Shown here: positions 35,554 to 46,713 of the stretch, piece by piece | Numbering within the stretch: position 1 is the first letter of the stretch | Layout of the letters: each line of letters begins with the position of its first letter | Position numbers and translations under genes: made by a program | Assembly (NCBI GenBank): GCA_030068145.1 | Contig: JAPJBO010000071.1 | Coordinates: 1 to 64,000 of the forward strand | Length of the DNA stretch: 64,000 nucleotides | Direction: 5' to 3' | DNA from: Diplonema papillatum | Taxonomy: Eukaryota; Euglenozoa; Diplonemea; Diplonemida; Diplonemidae | The notes under the pieces: model-generated | What the model was told of the DNA's origin: nothing | The model's database searches: none | What the model saw: the letters and a program-made list of their open reading frames with translations, nothing else

Positions 35554-36351
35554 CTACGCTCGCCGAATGGCAGGAGAGAAGTCTAGCGGATTTTTAACTT
35601 GCGGTCGCTTGTTTACTGCTGCTTGGGGCACAGCGGCCGTCTTGCGCGATCGTTCTGCCGCGTCTGCGGCCAGGTGTTGTTGCAGCTGCTTTCGCCGATG
35701 GCTCTGATGCGCAGCTAAAGTTTCGACGTCGACCGCCACTCTCTGCTTTTTTTGAGATTTGCCGTTTTTATCTGTGGGCAAGTCTTCGTAGGAGATGCAC
35801 TCTTCCAGGGATTCCACGAAGGCCCAGACCCCCCAGACTACGAAACCGAGAGCCTGACACGAGCACGCATCAGCAACGGCCCAGCCAAAGTCTGCTGTGG
35901 CGATCATCCCGCCGCAGAAGCCGAGCAAGAAGAGGGGTGTCATTGCAAGGTCGACCACGCGCTGTGTGCGATTTTTGCCGAGCTTACCGGCTCGTTTGCG
36001 TACCCATTCCGTCCCCGTACAATAGTCACGCACCGTCGCGACCGCGGTAACCAGACATGACGTAATAATGCTGCCCAGCACGAACGCCAGTACCCACTTC
36101 GCCCCTGTCTGGGGGCTGTGCATGTGATAGAAACCATCGTTGCTCCGGTTGCTAAACCGAGCGGCGCTGCCTACAACGGCCCCGAGTCCTGTAAGGCGAA
36201 CCGCATAGTGAAACAGGTACACCGCGATTTCATTTGGCCGCGGGGGCCGGCCTGGTACCCCCGTGGGTCCGGTTGGGTCAGCCAGTGTCGTGGTGCTTTC
36301 GTGCTGTTCAATTTTCTTTTTGTCTCGGTTTCGGTTTCGTTCACACCCTGT
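35554..36351 (-). CDS. Multi-pass membrane protein, 5' end incomplete
   Basis: The frame runs from a probable splice acceptor (aacag at about 36352-36356) to the stop at 35554, about 265 codons, with no in-frame ATG near its start. At least one upstream exon is therefore missing from the model. The N-terminal part is basic then Pro/Gly-rich (PTGPTGVPGRPPRP). Three or four hydrophobic helices follow, around YLFHYAVRLTGLGAVVG, WVLAFVLGSIITSCLV, MTPLFLLGFCGG and GFVVWGVWAFVES. After them comes a charged, Lys/Arg/Gln-rich cytosolic tail. I do not recognise the family. It is the only frame of its kind here and looks real from its hydrophobicity pattern. Confidence 0.55.
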   Translation of the reverse strand, partial: TGCERNRNRDKKKIEQHESTTTLADPTGPTGVPGRPPRPNEIAVYLFHYAVRLTGLGAVVGSAARFSNRSNDGFYHMHSPQTGAKWVLAFVLGSIITSCLVTAVATVRDYCTGTEWVRKRAGKLGKNRTQRVVDLAMTPLFLLGFCGGMIATADFGWAVADACSCQALGFVVWGVWAFVESLEECISYEDLPTDKNGKSQKKQRVAVDVETLAAHQSHRRKQLQQHLAADAAERSRKTAAVPQAAVNKRPQVKNPLDFSPAIRRA

Positions 36352-38530
36352 TTTTTGTTTGCGAAATCAAACCAGCACTCCAGTGTCTATGGCAATTCTA
36401 GCAGATCATTATCATCGCGAGGTATTGGTGCCTGAGGTAGCTGGGTGCTCATTGCAAAGTGTTCAGTCTTGGCCCGTAACTGGGTGTAAACCTACCTGCA
36501 CCTGTGCCTACGTGTACATGTGCCCGCAGAACCACCGGTTGTACGTCCCTGTATCTACGTGTACCTGTACGGTATTAACCTGAACCCACTTCTGTATCTG
36601 GACCTGCAGAATGATTGAACAGCTACGTACATACATGCTTACAGGTCGCAACGACATGTCGTATACTCTTTCGTGCAGAAGTACGCGAGGTGTAGCGTTG
36701 TATAGGAACCAAGGGGGAAGAGTGTGTGGTTGCTCTCTAGTCGCCTCAGGCAGAGAAGAAACGTCATATGAATACAATAACCTTTCGTGAAACAAAGAAG
36801 GACCCCGGGAGAGGTGTGCTTGCATCAGGAATATGGTACACGAGGTTGCAATCCTTTTTCCGACTCTGCTGAATCTGGTGTATGTCTGAAGCGTGATAAG
36901 AGAACAGCACCCGTTTTACTAACCGGCGGGTGTCTGCGGGCAGTCCCCATCCATTCTGTCGTCTGCCCAGCCGCAAAGCGTCGGTGTATGGATAAGATGC
37001 GCAAGGTCGTCGGTAACTTTCTTCTACCCAGACTGAGCCTGGAATACGTTTCCCTCCTCTTTGCGGCTTGCAAGCGGTCTCCAAGACGGGGGTATAGGGC
37101 TGGTAGTAGTTCTAGGATGTTCGTTGTCGCAACAGCTGCTGGATACAGAAACTTGTCTTCGCTTTTTTTTGTCTTTCTGTGTTTTCTTGCCTCAATGCCT
37201 GGATAGGACCAGTGAAGCCGTGACCAACGAGATGTGCTCCTATTTTTCTTCGGTGGGTACTTCTCGGACATTCCTGATGCAGTTAGTGAGTATGACCGAG
37301 GTAAGAACTGTCATCGTCTGGTTGTATTAGGCAGGCGCTGACACAGCACTAGGCTGCAAGTGAAGTGCGTTGTTTTTTGCTGCCGCGGGAAGCAATGCTG
37401 CGGGAAAAGAAAAGAATAAGTGTTCGCGTGGGTCCTCTTTCTATGTTTCTAATTACAATGCAGGACCTGTGGCACAACGAAGAGCAAGCTTTTAGGCGGG
37501 ATTGTGTTTGGTTGTTTGCTTTCCAGATCTTCGGAATAGTAGCCAGTCATGTTTACGTACCGGCGTCTTCTTTACTCTTATAACAGGGATCACACTTCGC
37601 TCGCTACATACGGAAAAGTGTGGGTGGGTTTTAAAAGGACCGTCCATTGATCTGCACTTGTGCACAGTCTCTTGTATGATCATGTCCACGAAACCTGGAT
37701 GCATCCGTGCGCTGGTTTGCTTTGGAGAGTCCGCATCGAACGATTCAAGAGCAGCTGTACTGAATTGTCTCAGCCCGGAAAGTCTGATGCAACGGTGAGC
37801 GATGTAAAATGTAAGCAATGTCTTCCTCCCTTTGCAGAAGTGTTCGATCCAATCGTTGCGGCAAGAACCCACAAACTGAAGCTTGTATCCACAGGGCCCT
37901 GAGTAGAAACCTCTCAAAGGGCACTCCATGCGCCTGCAGGCAAAGGAAGCATGAGGCGCACGGGTGCACGCACGCATGCAAAAGTTGACGTAAATACGCG
38001 CAGGCAAAAATGGTGTGGGGCCCCCGGATCAAACTTGGCCCCGCGGGTGCAAACTACGCTATCTTGTAGCAACAACGAAATAAACCACCGAGCCGCATCA
38101 GTAACGCTGCACCATGATTTGAACAGGAGAATGCAGCTTCGGTTCTGGGATGCTGTTGAACCACGCAGCACCCAGCGGGGCTTGCTCGACGGAGAGGATC
38201 TGTTGGTAGTTTGTATCAAGCTGCTTCCCTCCCAGTCGGTGGACAATTTGCAGCTGCCCTTTACCAGTTTCTCTGGCTCGTTTTTCGGAATCGAGAACCA
38301 ATTCCGATTGCCTGGCAGTCGACTGCACGACCGTCAAGCTGACACGCTGCATGTGGTTGCGTCGTGGAGCTCAGGTGTGATACGAGCCAGATTAGAAATA
38401 GATAGGAACCGTAGAGGTGCGTAGGTGTTAATCAAAACTACTAGTTGGTGGGTTTTGCAGAATCGCTGAGCCTGGCTTCGGACAACACGCAGATTTTTCA
38501 AGTCAGACGATCATCCTGACAACACTTTTT
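36352..38530. other. Intergenic; may hold a missing upstream exon
   Basis: The first exon of the membrane protein gene at 35554-36351 should lie here, but I could not identify it. Frames of 100-170 codons on both strands lack domains. Near 36946-36981 is the short block shared with 32993-33028. Confidence 0.4.
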
Positions 38531-39679
38531 TTAATCCCACCCCCCAGTAGGAACCCCTGACTTTGATCCAAAAAAGAATACCTCAGGTGTCTGCCCCATT
38601 CCGCGTTGCACAGACTGTGTATTGGGGTTGGGGGTGAAATAGATGGGTGTGCCTTGCACAACCGGTGCGAAGGCAGACCTGTGGGGGTGGCCGGAGGGCA
38701 GCGGCTGGGGAGGTTGGGGAAGCCAAGAAACGTTGTTGCTGTTGTTGTTGTTCGTCGACCGCAACATGCGGATCTCCGACTTGAGCGCCCGCACCTCATC
38801 ATTTTTTTTGAGCACATCGATCGACGACTTCAGCCGCGCCAGCTGCGTGCTCAGCTCGAACAACTCGTCGTGGCCTGGCTGCCCATCGAAGTCGTGTGTA
38901 CCGCCCAGCACGCGATCCCTTCCATCTTCGGATCCCATCGGACCCGAATGTGAACGTCCTGAGCCTGCGTACATAGCCGGTCCTTCCTGCCAGTCCCCGG
39001 CACTCTGTCTCCGCTGCAAAGTTTCACGGTTCCTTACAGCATCGTGATCCCACACAGCAGCATCCACGGGCTCTCCTTGCCGAGGCATCGGTCTCCCGAG
39101 GATATTCAGCGCCGCAAAATTCCGTAAGCTCCTTGAATTCCCGTTGCCGTGGGAGTGAGAAGACGATGTGTTCGATCCATCAGAGATTCGTTTGCTGACG
39201 GGCCGCTTCAGCATCGGACGGTACTCTGCGGATTTGGACAGGGGTGTCGTGGCATGCCGCGCGGGCGATATGCGGCCATTGGCACCGCGGGAATATGTCG
39301 GTGCGGCTTCGTAGCTGGTGAGGTGGTACGGGGGGGTATCCGCGGGGAGAGGGGGGGTGCGAGGGACGACGCCTTTACGGGTCTGGGGTCGGTTTGACTC
39401 GCCTTCGAGCTCGAGAGGGGAAAAGGGGCGGGAGGGAGATCCGCGCGTGTGGGCGGGGCTGTGGGCTGCGTCTGGGAGGATTTCCGGCTTTTCAGCGATG
39501 CGGCGCGACGAAAGCGACGGCGGTGAAAACGAGTCGGTGCGCAGAACGGGCTTCGATGGGCTTCTGCCCCGCTGGAACAACGGGCGGTCGGACCGTGTGC
39601 TTCGCATACTGCTTCCAAGCATTTTGTCGCTGCCCTTCAAGGGAGCATGCCCCGCGGACTTTGCCACGGGACGCACCAT
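38531..39679 (-). CDS. Ser/Pro/Arg-rich low-complexity protein, 382 residues
   Basis: A single ATG-to-stop frame of 382 residues. Residues 1-260 are mostly disordered (Ser, Pro, Arg, Gly), with several S-P and T-P sites that could be phosphorylated (for example GRSPSKP and RTPPLPADTPP). A short coiled coil (FELSTQLARLKSSIDVL, then EVRALKSEIRMLRS) lies at about 275-315 and is followed by an Asn run. No domain is recognised. The last residues may be intron-derived, because a possible donor (GAG|gtattc) sits just before the end. A regulatory or scaffold protein is plausible, but this is inference. Confidence 0.6.
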   Translation of the reverse strand: MVRPVAKSAGHAPLKGSDKMLGSSMRSTRSDRPLFQRGRSPSKPVLRTDSFSPPSLSSRRIAEKPEILPDAAHSPAHTRGSPSRPFSPLELEGESNRPQTRKGVVPRTPPLPADTPPYHLTSYEAAPTYSRGANGRISPARHATTPLSKSAEYRPMLKRPVSKRISDGSNTSSSHSHGNGNSRSLRNFAALNILGRPMPRQGEPVDAAVWDHDAVRNRETLQRRQSAGDWQEGPAMYAGSGRSHSGPMGSEDGRDRVLGGTHDFDGQPGHDELFELSTQLARLKSSIDVLKKNDEVRALKSEIRMLRSTNNNNSNNVSWLPQPPQPLPSGHPHRSAFAPVVQGTPIYFTPNPNTQSVQRGMGQTPEVFFFGSKSGVPTGGWD

Positions 39680-40069
39680 CTTGTGTGCAGCTCAGCCCTT
39701 GCCCTCTTCCTCCCCAACTGTGTGAACGACACTTTTTCGAGTGCGCAGCGAAAAGTGATAAGTCAGACTTTTGTTGTGCAGGCAGAAGCACTCGCCCGAC
39801 CCAGCTCATGGTGCAGTAGGAAGGTCTGTCGACTTACTTCTCCTGTAGGAGTTGCAAGAACGATGGTTGTGTTCTCAACACTGCAGCGGTCCTCTTTGCC
39901 CGTGTGTTCCTCCCCTTTGTCTTACAAAACCTCATGATATCAAAACAATCACCTGTGGGACCTCGCACACGGTAGTTTTCTTATGGGGACTGCGCAGGTT
40001 AGCATTCGGAAGAGCAAGTGTGTAGAACTTTTGTGCATCACGTTAGGTGTGTGTTTGTCATAATATTGT

Positions 40070-40900
40070 GTTGCGTTTTTATTTCTTTGTTTTCAGAATA
40101 TGACTAGCTGGTCCAGACTGGGAACAGACCGGGGCCAAGGCACACCAGAAACTGTTTTGTGGGTTCGTATCTACAACAGTAGGCCCTGGGGTCTCCTCGA
40201 AGACACCCCGGCAGCTCATTTCTGACATTTTGAGGGTCCTTGCTACCTTTCCAGGGAGGGGTCACGACGGGGCCGACAACAAGCAGCGCCAACAATTTTG
40301 CCTCGGTCTGCCAGATCAGCTTCAGAATGGGTTTGGTGGGGCAGGCCCTAGAAAGGTCCAATCTGCACGGAATGAGTGCTAAAACGCAACCGGCAGGTCT
40401 CTGAAGGATCCGCAACGCTGCCGAGGAGGCCCAAGCCTCCACAACTGCAGTTTAGAGAACCTAACAGCTGGGAGTAAGACTAACAAGCGACGATAGGCAA
40501 GAAACCCTCACGCAATCACGCAATAACCATCCAGGCCCCTCCCCAACCACTCCCCACCCTCACCCTCACACCATCCAGAAAATGAGAGTGCTGCACCTTG
40601 TTGGACGAGCCGGGAGCAAAAGCCGTTTGGCTCGCGAAGCACACAGAACGGTGCCGTCAAGCTGATGATGAAGGAACTGCAGAAAGTTCTAGATGTGTAC
40701 ACACCTGAGATGATGGGCAGGCATTTACCCGCAAGGAACTGTATTTCTTGCAGCAGGAAACTGCTTTGAAGAAGGCAGTGTGCAGCACCCTTGCGGAGCT
40801 GGATGGATTCGGAAGGATCTAGATGACTGTGGGTGGGGGTAACTCGATGAAATGGGATAGCCGCAACAACGAGGTGAGTGCTGCCCCTGTAGGAGGCCAC
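40070..40900 (-). repeat. Dispersed repeat R3, copy 2 (inverted relative to copy 1)
   Basis: Homologous to 10893-11812 on the opposite strand, with indels. The shared 3' boundary (read on the minus strand) is ctagtcatattctgaaaa followed by an A-rich tail containing aataaaaa. The final codons again read QLVIF-stop. Internal frames are interrupted, so both copies look dead. Confidence 0.65.
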
Positions 40901-42864
40901 CAGTGTCTGAAGGGGTTGCTAGCTTTGGCAGGGGACGGTGGTATCTGCGAGCGATAACCCTGTCTGTCATTTGATGCGTCTGCATGCACACGAATGAGAA
41001 GAGTACGGTTCGGGATGCAAACGCTTGAGGTCTATTCTCTTTTGAATTTCTCTTGAGTGTGTTCAACCCGAACATCAGAACGAGCAAAGCTGGGGATCTG
41101 AAAAGAAGAAAAAGGTAAGAAAAGGGAGGGAGAGGGAGGTGAAGCCGTGAAAGTGAGAACTAAAGAAAATAGGTAAAGGGGTGCAAGAACGTGCTGGAAC
41201 GGTACGTGTTCAACACGTAAAGGGTGGGGGTATTGAAGATGGAAAAAAAGTAGGAACAAGATATCCGAACGATGGTGGTGAACACACATTTTCTCTCGCA
41301 AGAAAAAAAAACGACAATACACGCGAACCGGACGCATTGGCAAGACGTAACAGGTTTTGTTCAAGTTTCGTCTGAGCGATATTGTGTTTGGATGATCAGT
41401 GTTCCAGTCTCAAAAAATGCAAAGAAATGCAGGGTTGTCTTACACCGCGGTAAATAGAGCGTGCCTGACAGACAAGGGCCTTTTTCGCACGACGCTACTC
41501 AAATTGCTCCCTAGAAGAAAGGCTCGCAGCCACCTTTCCTTGATGCGCACGTTACTGCGCAGCAGAAGTCAACCCTGCCAGGCTGGAAGCTTGCTTTCTC
41601 ATCGGACACTTTTGCTTTGATGTTGTAGTTTTAGAAATGTTGCTACCTTTTTTTGTTTCTTTTTCTTTTGTCTGGTGCTTGTATCCTGCCCTTCGGCATT
41701 CGGTGGCAGCAGTTGTGTTTTACCGTTGGATCTGAATCGAAATGATCTTCCCAGATCAATGATCTTTTCAGGCAAAGAGCTTACCAAGAAGTGTTTTCCT
41801 GTCTTCCTGCCACTGACGCAACAAGATGACGTGTTTTCCTGAAATTATGTGTGTCCCTGGTTTCGTAAATCGAGCTTCGCCAGGGTAAAAACTTGAGAGT
41901 TTTGCCTTTGAAGAGCAGCGTGACAAATGTCGGGCCTTGAAGATCTTGCTTATCACAACGGAGCAAGGGGAATATTGAAAGAAAAAAAACGGGGGAAAAT
42001 GTTTCTTGGGTTTGAAGAGGGGAGGGTCGGGCAAAAAAAAAAAAAACAGAAGCTAACCCCATAGATAATTATATTGAGACCAGCCCGATGTTGGCGGGAG
42101 GTGCAAGGACGTGCTTGGAATCGTATGTGCTCAGCACAACGACCCTTGTTTTCAAAGTTCCCCGTTGTGATCCCTGCCGGGTGTGCGCTGTGCAGTGGCG
42201 CGTGATGGGAGAATGCCGCTGCGCATTCGCACACCCGCACAAAGAACGAGGGGGACAATTTGAAAGCAAGGGCTGAGAGCGCCGCAGCTCAAAGAATACG
42301 CAAACCGCAGCTGAACCAATAATGACAAAGATGATGACAACGATGATAAAACTCGTTTGTTGTACACAGTGCCTCGTCGTCTCTACGAAGAGATCGACAG
42401 AGCGCAAGTGGAACGCAATGCCACGTTTGCGATGGCGAACTGCTCGTATCTTCCACCAGTGCATGTTGATAAAAGAAAAAGCCCACGAGTTCTGCTAGAC
42501 TTTCCTTCAGAGTCTCTAGTTTGAGCAGTTTGCGGTTTTTTGTGTTTCCGACCATCCCGTGGGACGTACAGATTGGTGTTTTTTTTTTTTTTTTTCAAGG
42601 TCTTGAAGTCTGAACGGCGGGGAGATAGAAAGGTTGCAGACGGGGAGATGAGAGACCAGGGCCGGCGGTGCGCAAGCGCATAACGTGAGAGGTTGACGAC
42701 CAAGACAGAGTGAAAAAAACGGACAACAGAAAAAACAAATGAAAATAAGAAATCGGGATCGGAAAAAGAAGGGATGTCAAGGTCGTCTCTCTCACCTCGC
42801 TGACCGAGAGTCTCTCAATGGAAAAAAGAGGAACGAAAACAGGATCCGAACTTTCAAACAAAGA
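40901..42864. other. Intergenic with short dispersed motifs
   Basis: No gene. Two copies of a motif related to agaacgtgcttggaacgg lie at about 41186 and 42103. A block at 42537-42573 (tttccgaccatcccgtggga) recurs at about 48739-48775. Purine-rich plus-strand DNA at 42700-42800 abuts the transposon. Confidence 0.45.
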
Positions 42865-45800
42865 CAGGGTTTTTTCTGGGGTGGGCTGGAGTGGGGATTT
42901 TCCCCACTCCAGATTCTTGGCGAAAATCTGAGTGGGCTGGAGTGGGTTTTTTTTTCCTGTTCATTGCAGCATCGCCAGAAAAGCTGCGACCCCACATCGC
43001 AACGCAATCGCTCCAGAAGTGCGAAAAAAGGGGCAGGAAAAAGAAGAGAAAGGAAGAAAGAAAAAAAGACGAGACAGGCAGGAAATGCAGCACGTGTTGA
43101 CAACCAACGACGAGACCCACCTGAGAGAGTACAGAACGAGCCCCTGTGCGGCGCCGACGAAAACGAGATGACACTGGAGGAGGTTCTCAACGGCTTCGTA
43201 ATAGGTACCAGGAACCGGGATGACAAGGCGGCAGAACGGGCATCGTGGCAACCAACAAAGACCTGCAAATCGGTACCCGACGACTACGCAAAATCGCCAT
43301 CCCACCACACCTTGTCAAAAGGGTGGGCATCAGCCGAAACTACCAACATAAAGGAAAAGAAATGGTGCGGGTGTGAAGACAAACAATAACAACATAAAAA
43401 ACGACGGACTGACGTTCATCGTCGGAAACACAAACAATGTCGCGGCAGGGAACACTTGCAGGGTTTTTTACGCCACTCAAACGTAAGCGCGAGGACTCGA
43501 CAGGCGATGAGGCCACAGAGACACCACCAACCCAACAAGGTGATCCACCTTCTCAGCCGACACCTGAAGTACAGCCACCGACACAACCCCCTCCTGGACC
43601 ACTTCAAGCTCAGCCACCTGCCTCTGAACGCCAAGTCCCAGCAAACCAGCAGATCCTCCATAACTACATGGCTTGGTCGGCAGTGTTGTTGGAAGAGCAA
43701 GGAAAACTGCGGGGTTTGACGTGGAAGAGAACAGGGATCGGGTACCTCAAGAAAGCTGATTTCATGGCTCGAGTCCAGGAACACGACAAAGGACCGAAAC
43801 GTCAGCAGCAGGCCACGCAGCAAGCACCACTGCCCGACGCCGACAAAGCATCCGAGGGCTACGACTCCGCCGCCTCGCAGGCTTCGAGAACGTCGCAGAG
43901 CTCAAAGAAGTGGCACACGAAGGTGAGCAAAAAGCAGCTGCGGTGTCAGTTTCCAGGGGTCACTGACGACGTTCTTTGGGCGGGAAAAGCAGAAGGAGAG
44001 GAGGGTTTTGAGTGGAGTGCAGAACCGAAGACATTCATACCGGTGTCGGAACGAACTGTGCCTCCGCACGAAAGAGCGGCAGCAAGAAAGAAGAAAGAGA
44101 CGAAGGACCCTGTTCAACCTATCGCTTCGTATGAGCAGTGGGATCTTGAGGTCTCGCGGTTATTGGATCAGAGCGTTGTCGTTGAAGACCTCGAAAGCTG
44201 CGTCGATGAGAAGGATGAGGATTCCGATGCGAGCGATGACTGGGCCAACGACGAACGGTTTGCAAAAGTCAAAGCTCGCTATTCGTGGCTTGTCGCGGGG
44301 CGGCACGGCTACTACTGTGCGCTGTGCCGGCACCACCGGATGCTTCTCCGAGGAATGGGGGGAAAGAAGACCGGGAGTGCTGCAGAAAAGTGGATTGAAA
44401 CCCCGTTTGTGAACATGGACAAACTCGGGGAACGATCTACGTCCCATGGGAACACCGCCTCTCACAAGGCAGCTGCAGAGGCAGAAATGCACCGATTGAC
44501 CGGCGTGGGTTTGGGGGGTTTGCGAAAGGCCGCAGTGCAGGAAAACCGTCTCCAGCTCATGAAGCTGGTTTGCGTGCTCTATTTTCTCGTCAAGGAGGGG
44601 ATAGCCCACACAACCAACTACGAGCCCCTGATCCGTCTCATCACCCGAACCGACACAGATCTCCGGAGCTTTGTGTCTTCCACCCGTAATGCAACCTACA
44701 CGAGCACCAACATTGCCACTCAAATCCTGGAGGCAATCGACTGGGTCCTGAGGACCGAAATTGAAGAGCGAGTGAAGAAATCGCCGTATCTCGCAATTTT
44801 GGCTGATGAGACGGAGAATGTGAAGCACCAAGAGGAACTCTCCATCTTCCTTCGTGGAACATCGGAGCGCGGGGTGTGGGACGTCTTTTGGTGCATGCTT
44901 CCATTAGATGCTGGCAAGGATGCCGCAAGTGTCACTAAGCAGCTCATCAAGCGCCTGCGGTACCGTCTCCCACCAGAGGAACTCGCTCAGGACGCGGCGG
45001 TGCCGCCCTTGGGGGCCCCTGTTCCCGCAGAAAAGTTCGTGGCGATTGCACTTAATGGCACGAATACCATGAGCGGTGAGTTTGGAGGGGTTCAGGCAAG
45101 GCTGAAGTGGGAGTACAATGCCTTCGCTGTGTACGTGTGGTGCAGTTCTCACAAACTGCAACTGGCAGTTGTCTGGGCTGCCATGCTCACCTTTGACGTT
45201 CTCAGTTGTGTCAACAGCCTGAGGGACTTGTTCTTCTTCCTCAGGGCGAGTACACAAAGGATGGGACGGTACCGCGACACCATCCAGGAGGTGAGGGAAA
45301 AGGAAAGGTTCAGCCGAATGCCGAACAAAGTCTTGGTTAAAAGCGGTGATACAAGATGGTTGACTAACGAGAGATCGGCTGCTGTGACCCTTCGCACGTG
45401 GCCAGCCATTTACGAAACAATCGAAGACCTCCGGGCAGAGTCCGGAGACGCTCTTTCGACTGGGCTTGTCACACGGTTGCTGTCCCCGGCATTCATTGCG
45501 TCCCTCTTCCTCTTGCGTGAAATCTTTGGGATTGTCTGTCCTCTTTCCCTGCAGCTACAAAAGGGGGCCTCCGCTCTCATCGGTGTTTCCCGACAAGTTG
45601 AAGTTGTAATCAGTTCCATCACTGCCATCAAAGACCTCGCTCCCCCGACCCTGGACCCCCAGTCCATCCAGCCTGCCGACATTGGCTACCACACGTGGCC
45701 GCTGTACTACAATTGGTACATATCCGAGCACGCAAGCGGGAAGACAGTCGGCAAGCAATCGTGGTCCCTTTACCATGCTGCGACTGGAAAGGTTTACTGT

Positions 45801-46713
45801 GAGAAGCTAGTCGAGCAGCTCAAAACCCGGTTCAAGGATTACGGTATCGTGAGTGTGCTGGCTCTCTTTGACCCAAAGTACGCGTTCGGACACGACTGCG
45901 ATAGTGATGCAGCATTGATCGACACTTTCGTTGAACACTTCACAACGTGCAAAACGGTCCAAGTGACAGGAAAAGAGGACAGACATTTCCAGCCGATGTG
46001 GAGTGCTGCCCAGGGTCGGGGTGTGAAGCACGAGCTACCCCAATTGCTCAAGACCATTCAGATGACCAAGGAAAGGTGCACAGATCCCGAGGCTTTCAGC
46101 TTTCAGGATGCCTTGCTTTATGCCATGAAGCACGAGGCGCAAGCACTCCCACGTGCAGTCTCCGCCATGCGGTTGGTCGCCACTTATCCCTCAGGGACGA
46201 GTGCTGTTGAGCGATCATTCAGTGTTCTCAAAGACACCCTGGATCTTTTAAGGAACCGGCTCACGAGCGGACATTTGGATATGATCCTGCGCATCCGTAT
46301 CGAGGGTCCACCAGAGCTTTCGATGGTCTTTTTGGAGAAGGTTGTTGACCGTTTTGTCGAGATGGTCCCGAGCCGTCGCCTAAACTTTGTGCAGGCGAAG
46401 GCCAATTCTGCATAGTGGGATCTGTCCCAGGTTGTTCCACGACTATCATTCCTAAATGCAGCACCCGTTTTTTTGTGACACAACCCTCGTTCACTCCCTT
46501 CCTGCTGTGGCAACTGAACCCATGTGAAGACAACGAACAAACCGGCCTAATAGGCACCAGGAGAACGTCGAACTAAGCTGCTTTGGGGGAAAAGCCCGCA
46601 GCCAGCACCACAAAGCGCAATTTGCGTGGATTGCTTGGCAATTCGGCTCTGAAAACGCGTCGAAAAGTTTCCCCACTCCAGCTCGAAAATTTGAAATCCT
46701 AGAAAAACCCCTG
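42865..46713 (+). mobile_element. hAT-family DNA transposon, 3.85 kb
   Basis: The ends are short terminal inverted repeats, 42865-42881 starting cagggttttttct and 46697-46713 ending agaaaaacccctg (14 of 17 positions pair). CAGGG-type ends are typical of hAT elements. A subterminal motif ctggagtgggga occurs on both sides: twice direct and once inverted at 42884-42940, and once at about 46670-46685. It is probably a transposase-binding site. One intact transposase gene fills the interior. hAT elements normally leave an 8-bp target duplication, but the flanks share only aaaga next to each end, so the duplication is not clear. Confidence 0.85.
43437..46415 (+). CDS. hAT-family transposase, 992 residues
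   Basis: Intronless frame without stops. Residues 4-11 (QGTLAGFF) match the PCNA-interacting (PIP) box consensus and are followed by a basic KRKR. A Pro/Gln-rich region follows. A BED/TTF-like zinc finger is formed by C294, C297, H337 and H343. The RNase H-like core has D457 in ILADETEN. It then has a motif LNGTNTMSG at 539-547, where hAT enzymes usually have an Asp; here it is Asn540. CSSHKLQLA and TRWLTNERS follow. Glu925 lies in SAVERSFSVLK, followed by the dimerisation region LRNRLTSGHLDMILRI. All landmarks of a hAT transposase are present, but the second acidic residue seems lost. Length exceeds most hAT enzymes because of the extended N-terminus. It is the only long intact gene on the plus strand. 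Confidence 0.92.
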   Translation: MSRQGTLAGFFTPLKRKREDSTGDEATETPPTQQGDPPSQPTPEVQPPTQPPPGPLQAQPPASERQVPANQQILHNYMAWSAVLLEEQGKLRGLTWKRTGIGYLKKADFMARVQEHDKGPKRQQQATQQAPLPDADKASEGYDSAASQASRTSQSSKKWHTKVSKKQLRCQFPGVTDDVLWAGKAEGEEGFEWSAEPKTFIPVSERTVPPHERAAARKKKETKDPVQPIASYEQWDLEVSRLLDQSVVVEDLESCVDEKDEDSDASDDWANDERFAKVKARYSWLVAGRHGYYCALCRHHRMLLRGMGGKKTGSAAEKWIETPFVNMDKLGERSTSHGNTASHKAAAEAEMHRLTGVGLGGLRKAAVQENRLQLMKLVCVLYFLVKEGIAHTTNYEPLIRLITRTDTDLRSFVSSTRNATYTSTNIATQILEAIDWVLRTEIEERVKKSPYLAILADETENVKHQEELSIFLRGTSERGVWDVFWCMLPLDAGKDAASVTKQLIKRLRYRLPPEELAQDAAVPPLGAPVPAEKFVAIALNGTNTMSGEFGGVQARLKWEYNAFAVYVWCSSHKLQLAVVWAAMLTFDVLSCVNSLRDLFFFLRASTQRMGRYRDTIQEVREKERFSRMPNKVLVKSGDTRWLTNERSAAVTLRTWPAIYETIEDLRAESGDALSTGLVTRLLSPAFIASLFLLREIFGIVCPLSLQLQKGASALIGVSRQVEVVISSITAIKDLAPPTLDPQSIQPADIGYHTWPLYYNWYISEHASGKTVGKQSWSLYHAATGKVYCEKLVEQLKTRFKDYGIVSVLALFDPKYAFGHDCDSDAALIDTFVEHFTTCKTVQVTGKEDRHFQPMWSAAQGRGVKHELPQLLKTIQMTKERCTDPEAFSFQDALLYAMKHEAQALPRAVSAMRLVATYPSGTSAVERSFSVLKDTLDLLRNRLTSGHLDMILRIRIEGPPELSMVFLEKVVDRFVEMVPSRRLNFVQAKANSA

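Noticed and set aside
42739-43389. 216-codon plus-strand frame upstream of the transposase
   Set aside because: It crosses the left end of the hAT element from flanking DNA, so it cannot be a native gene of either.
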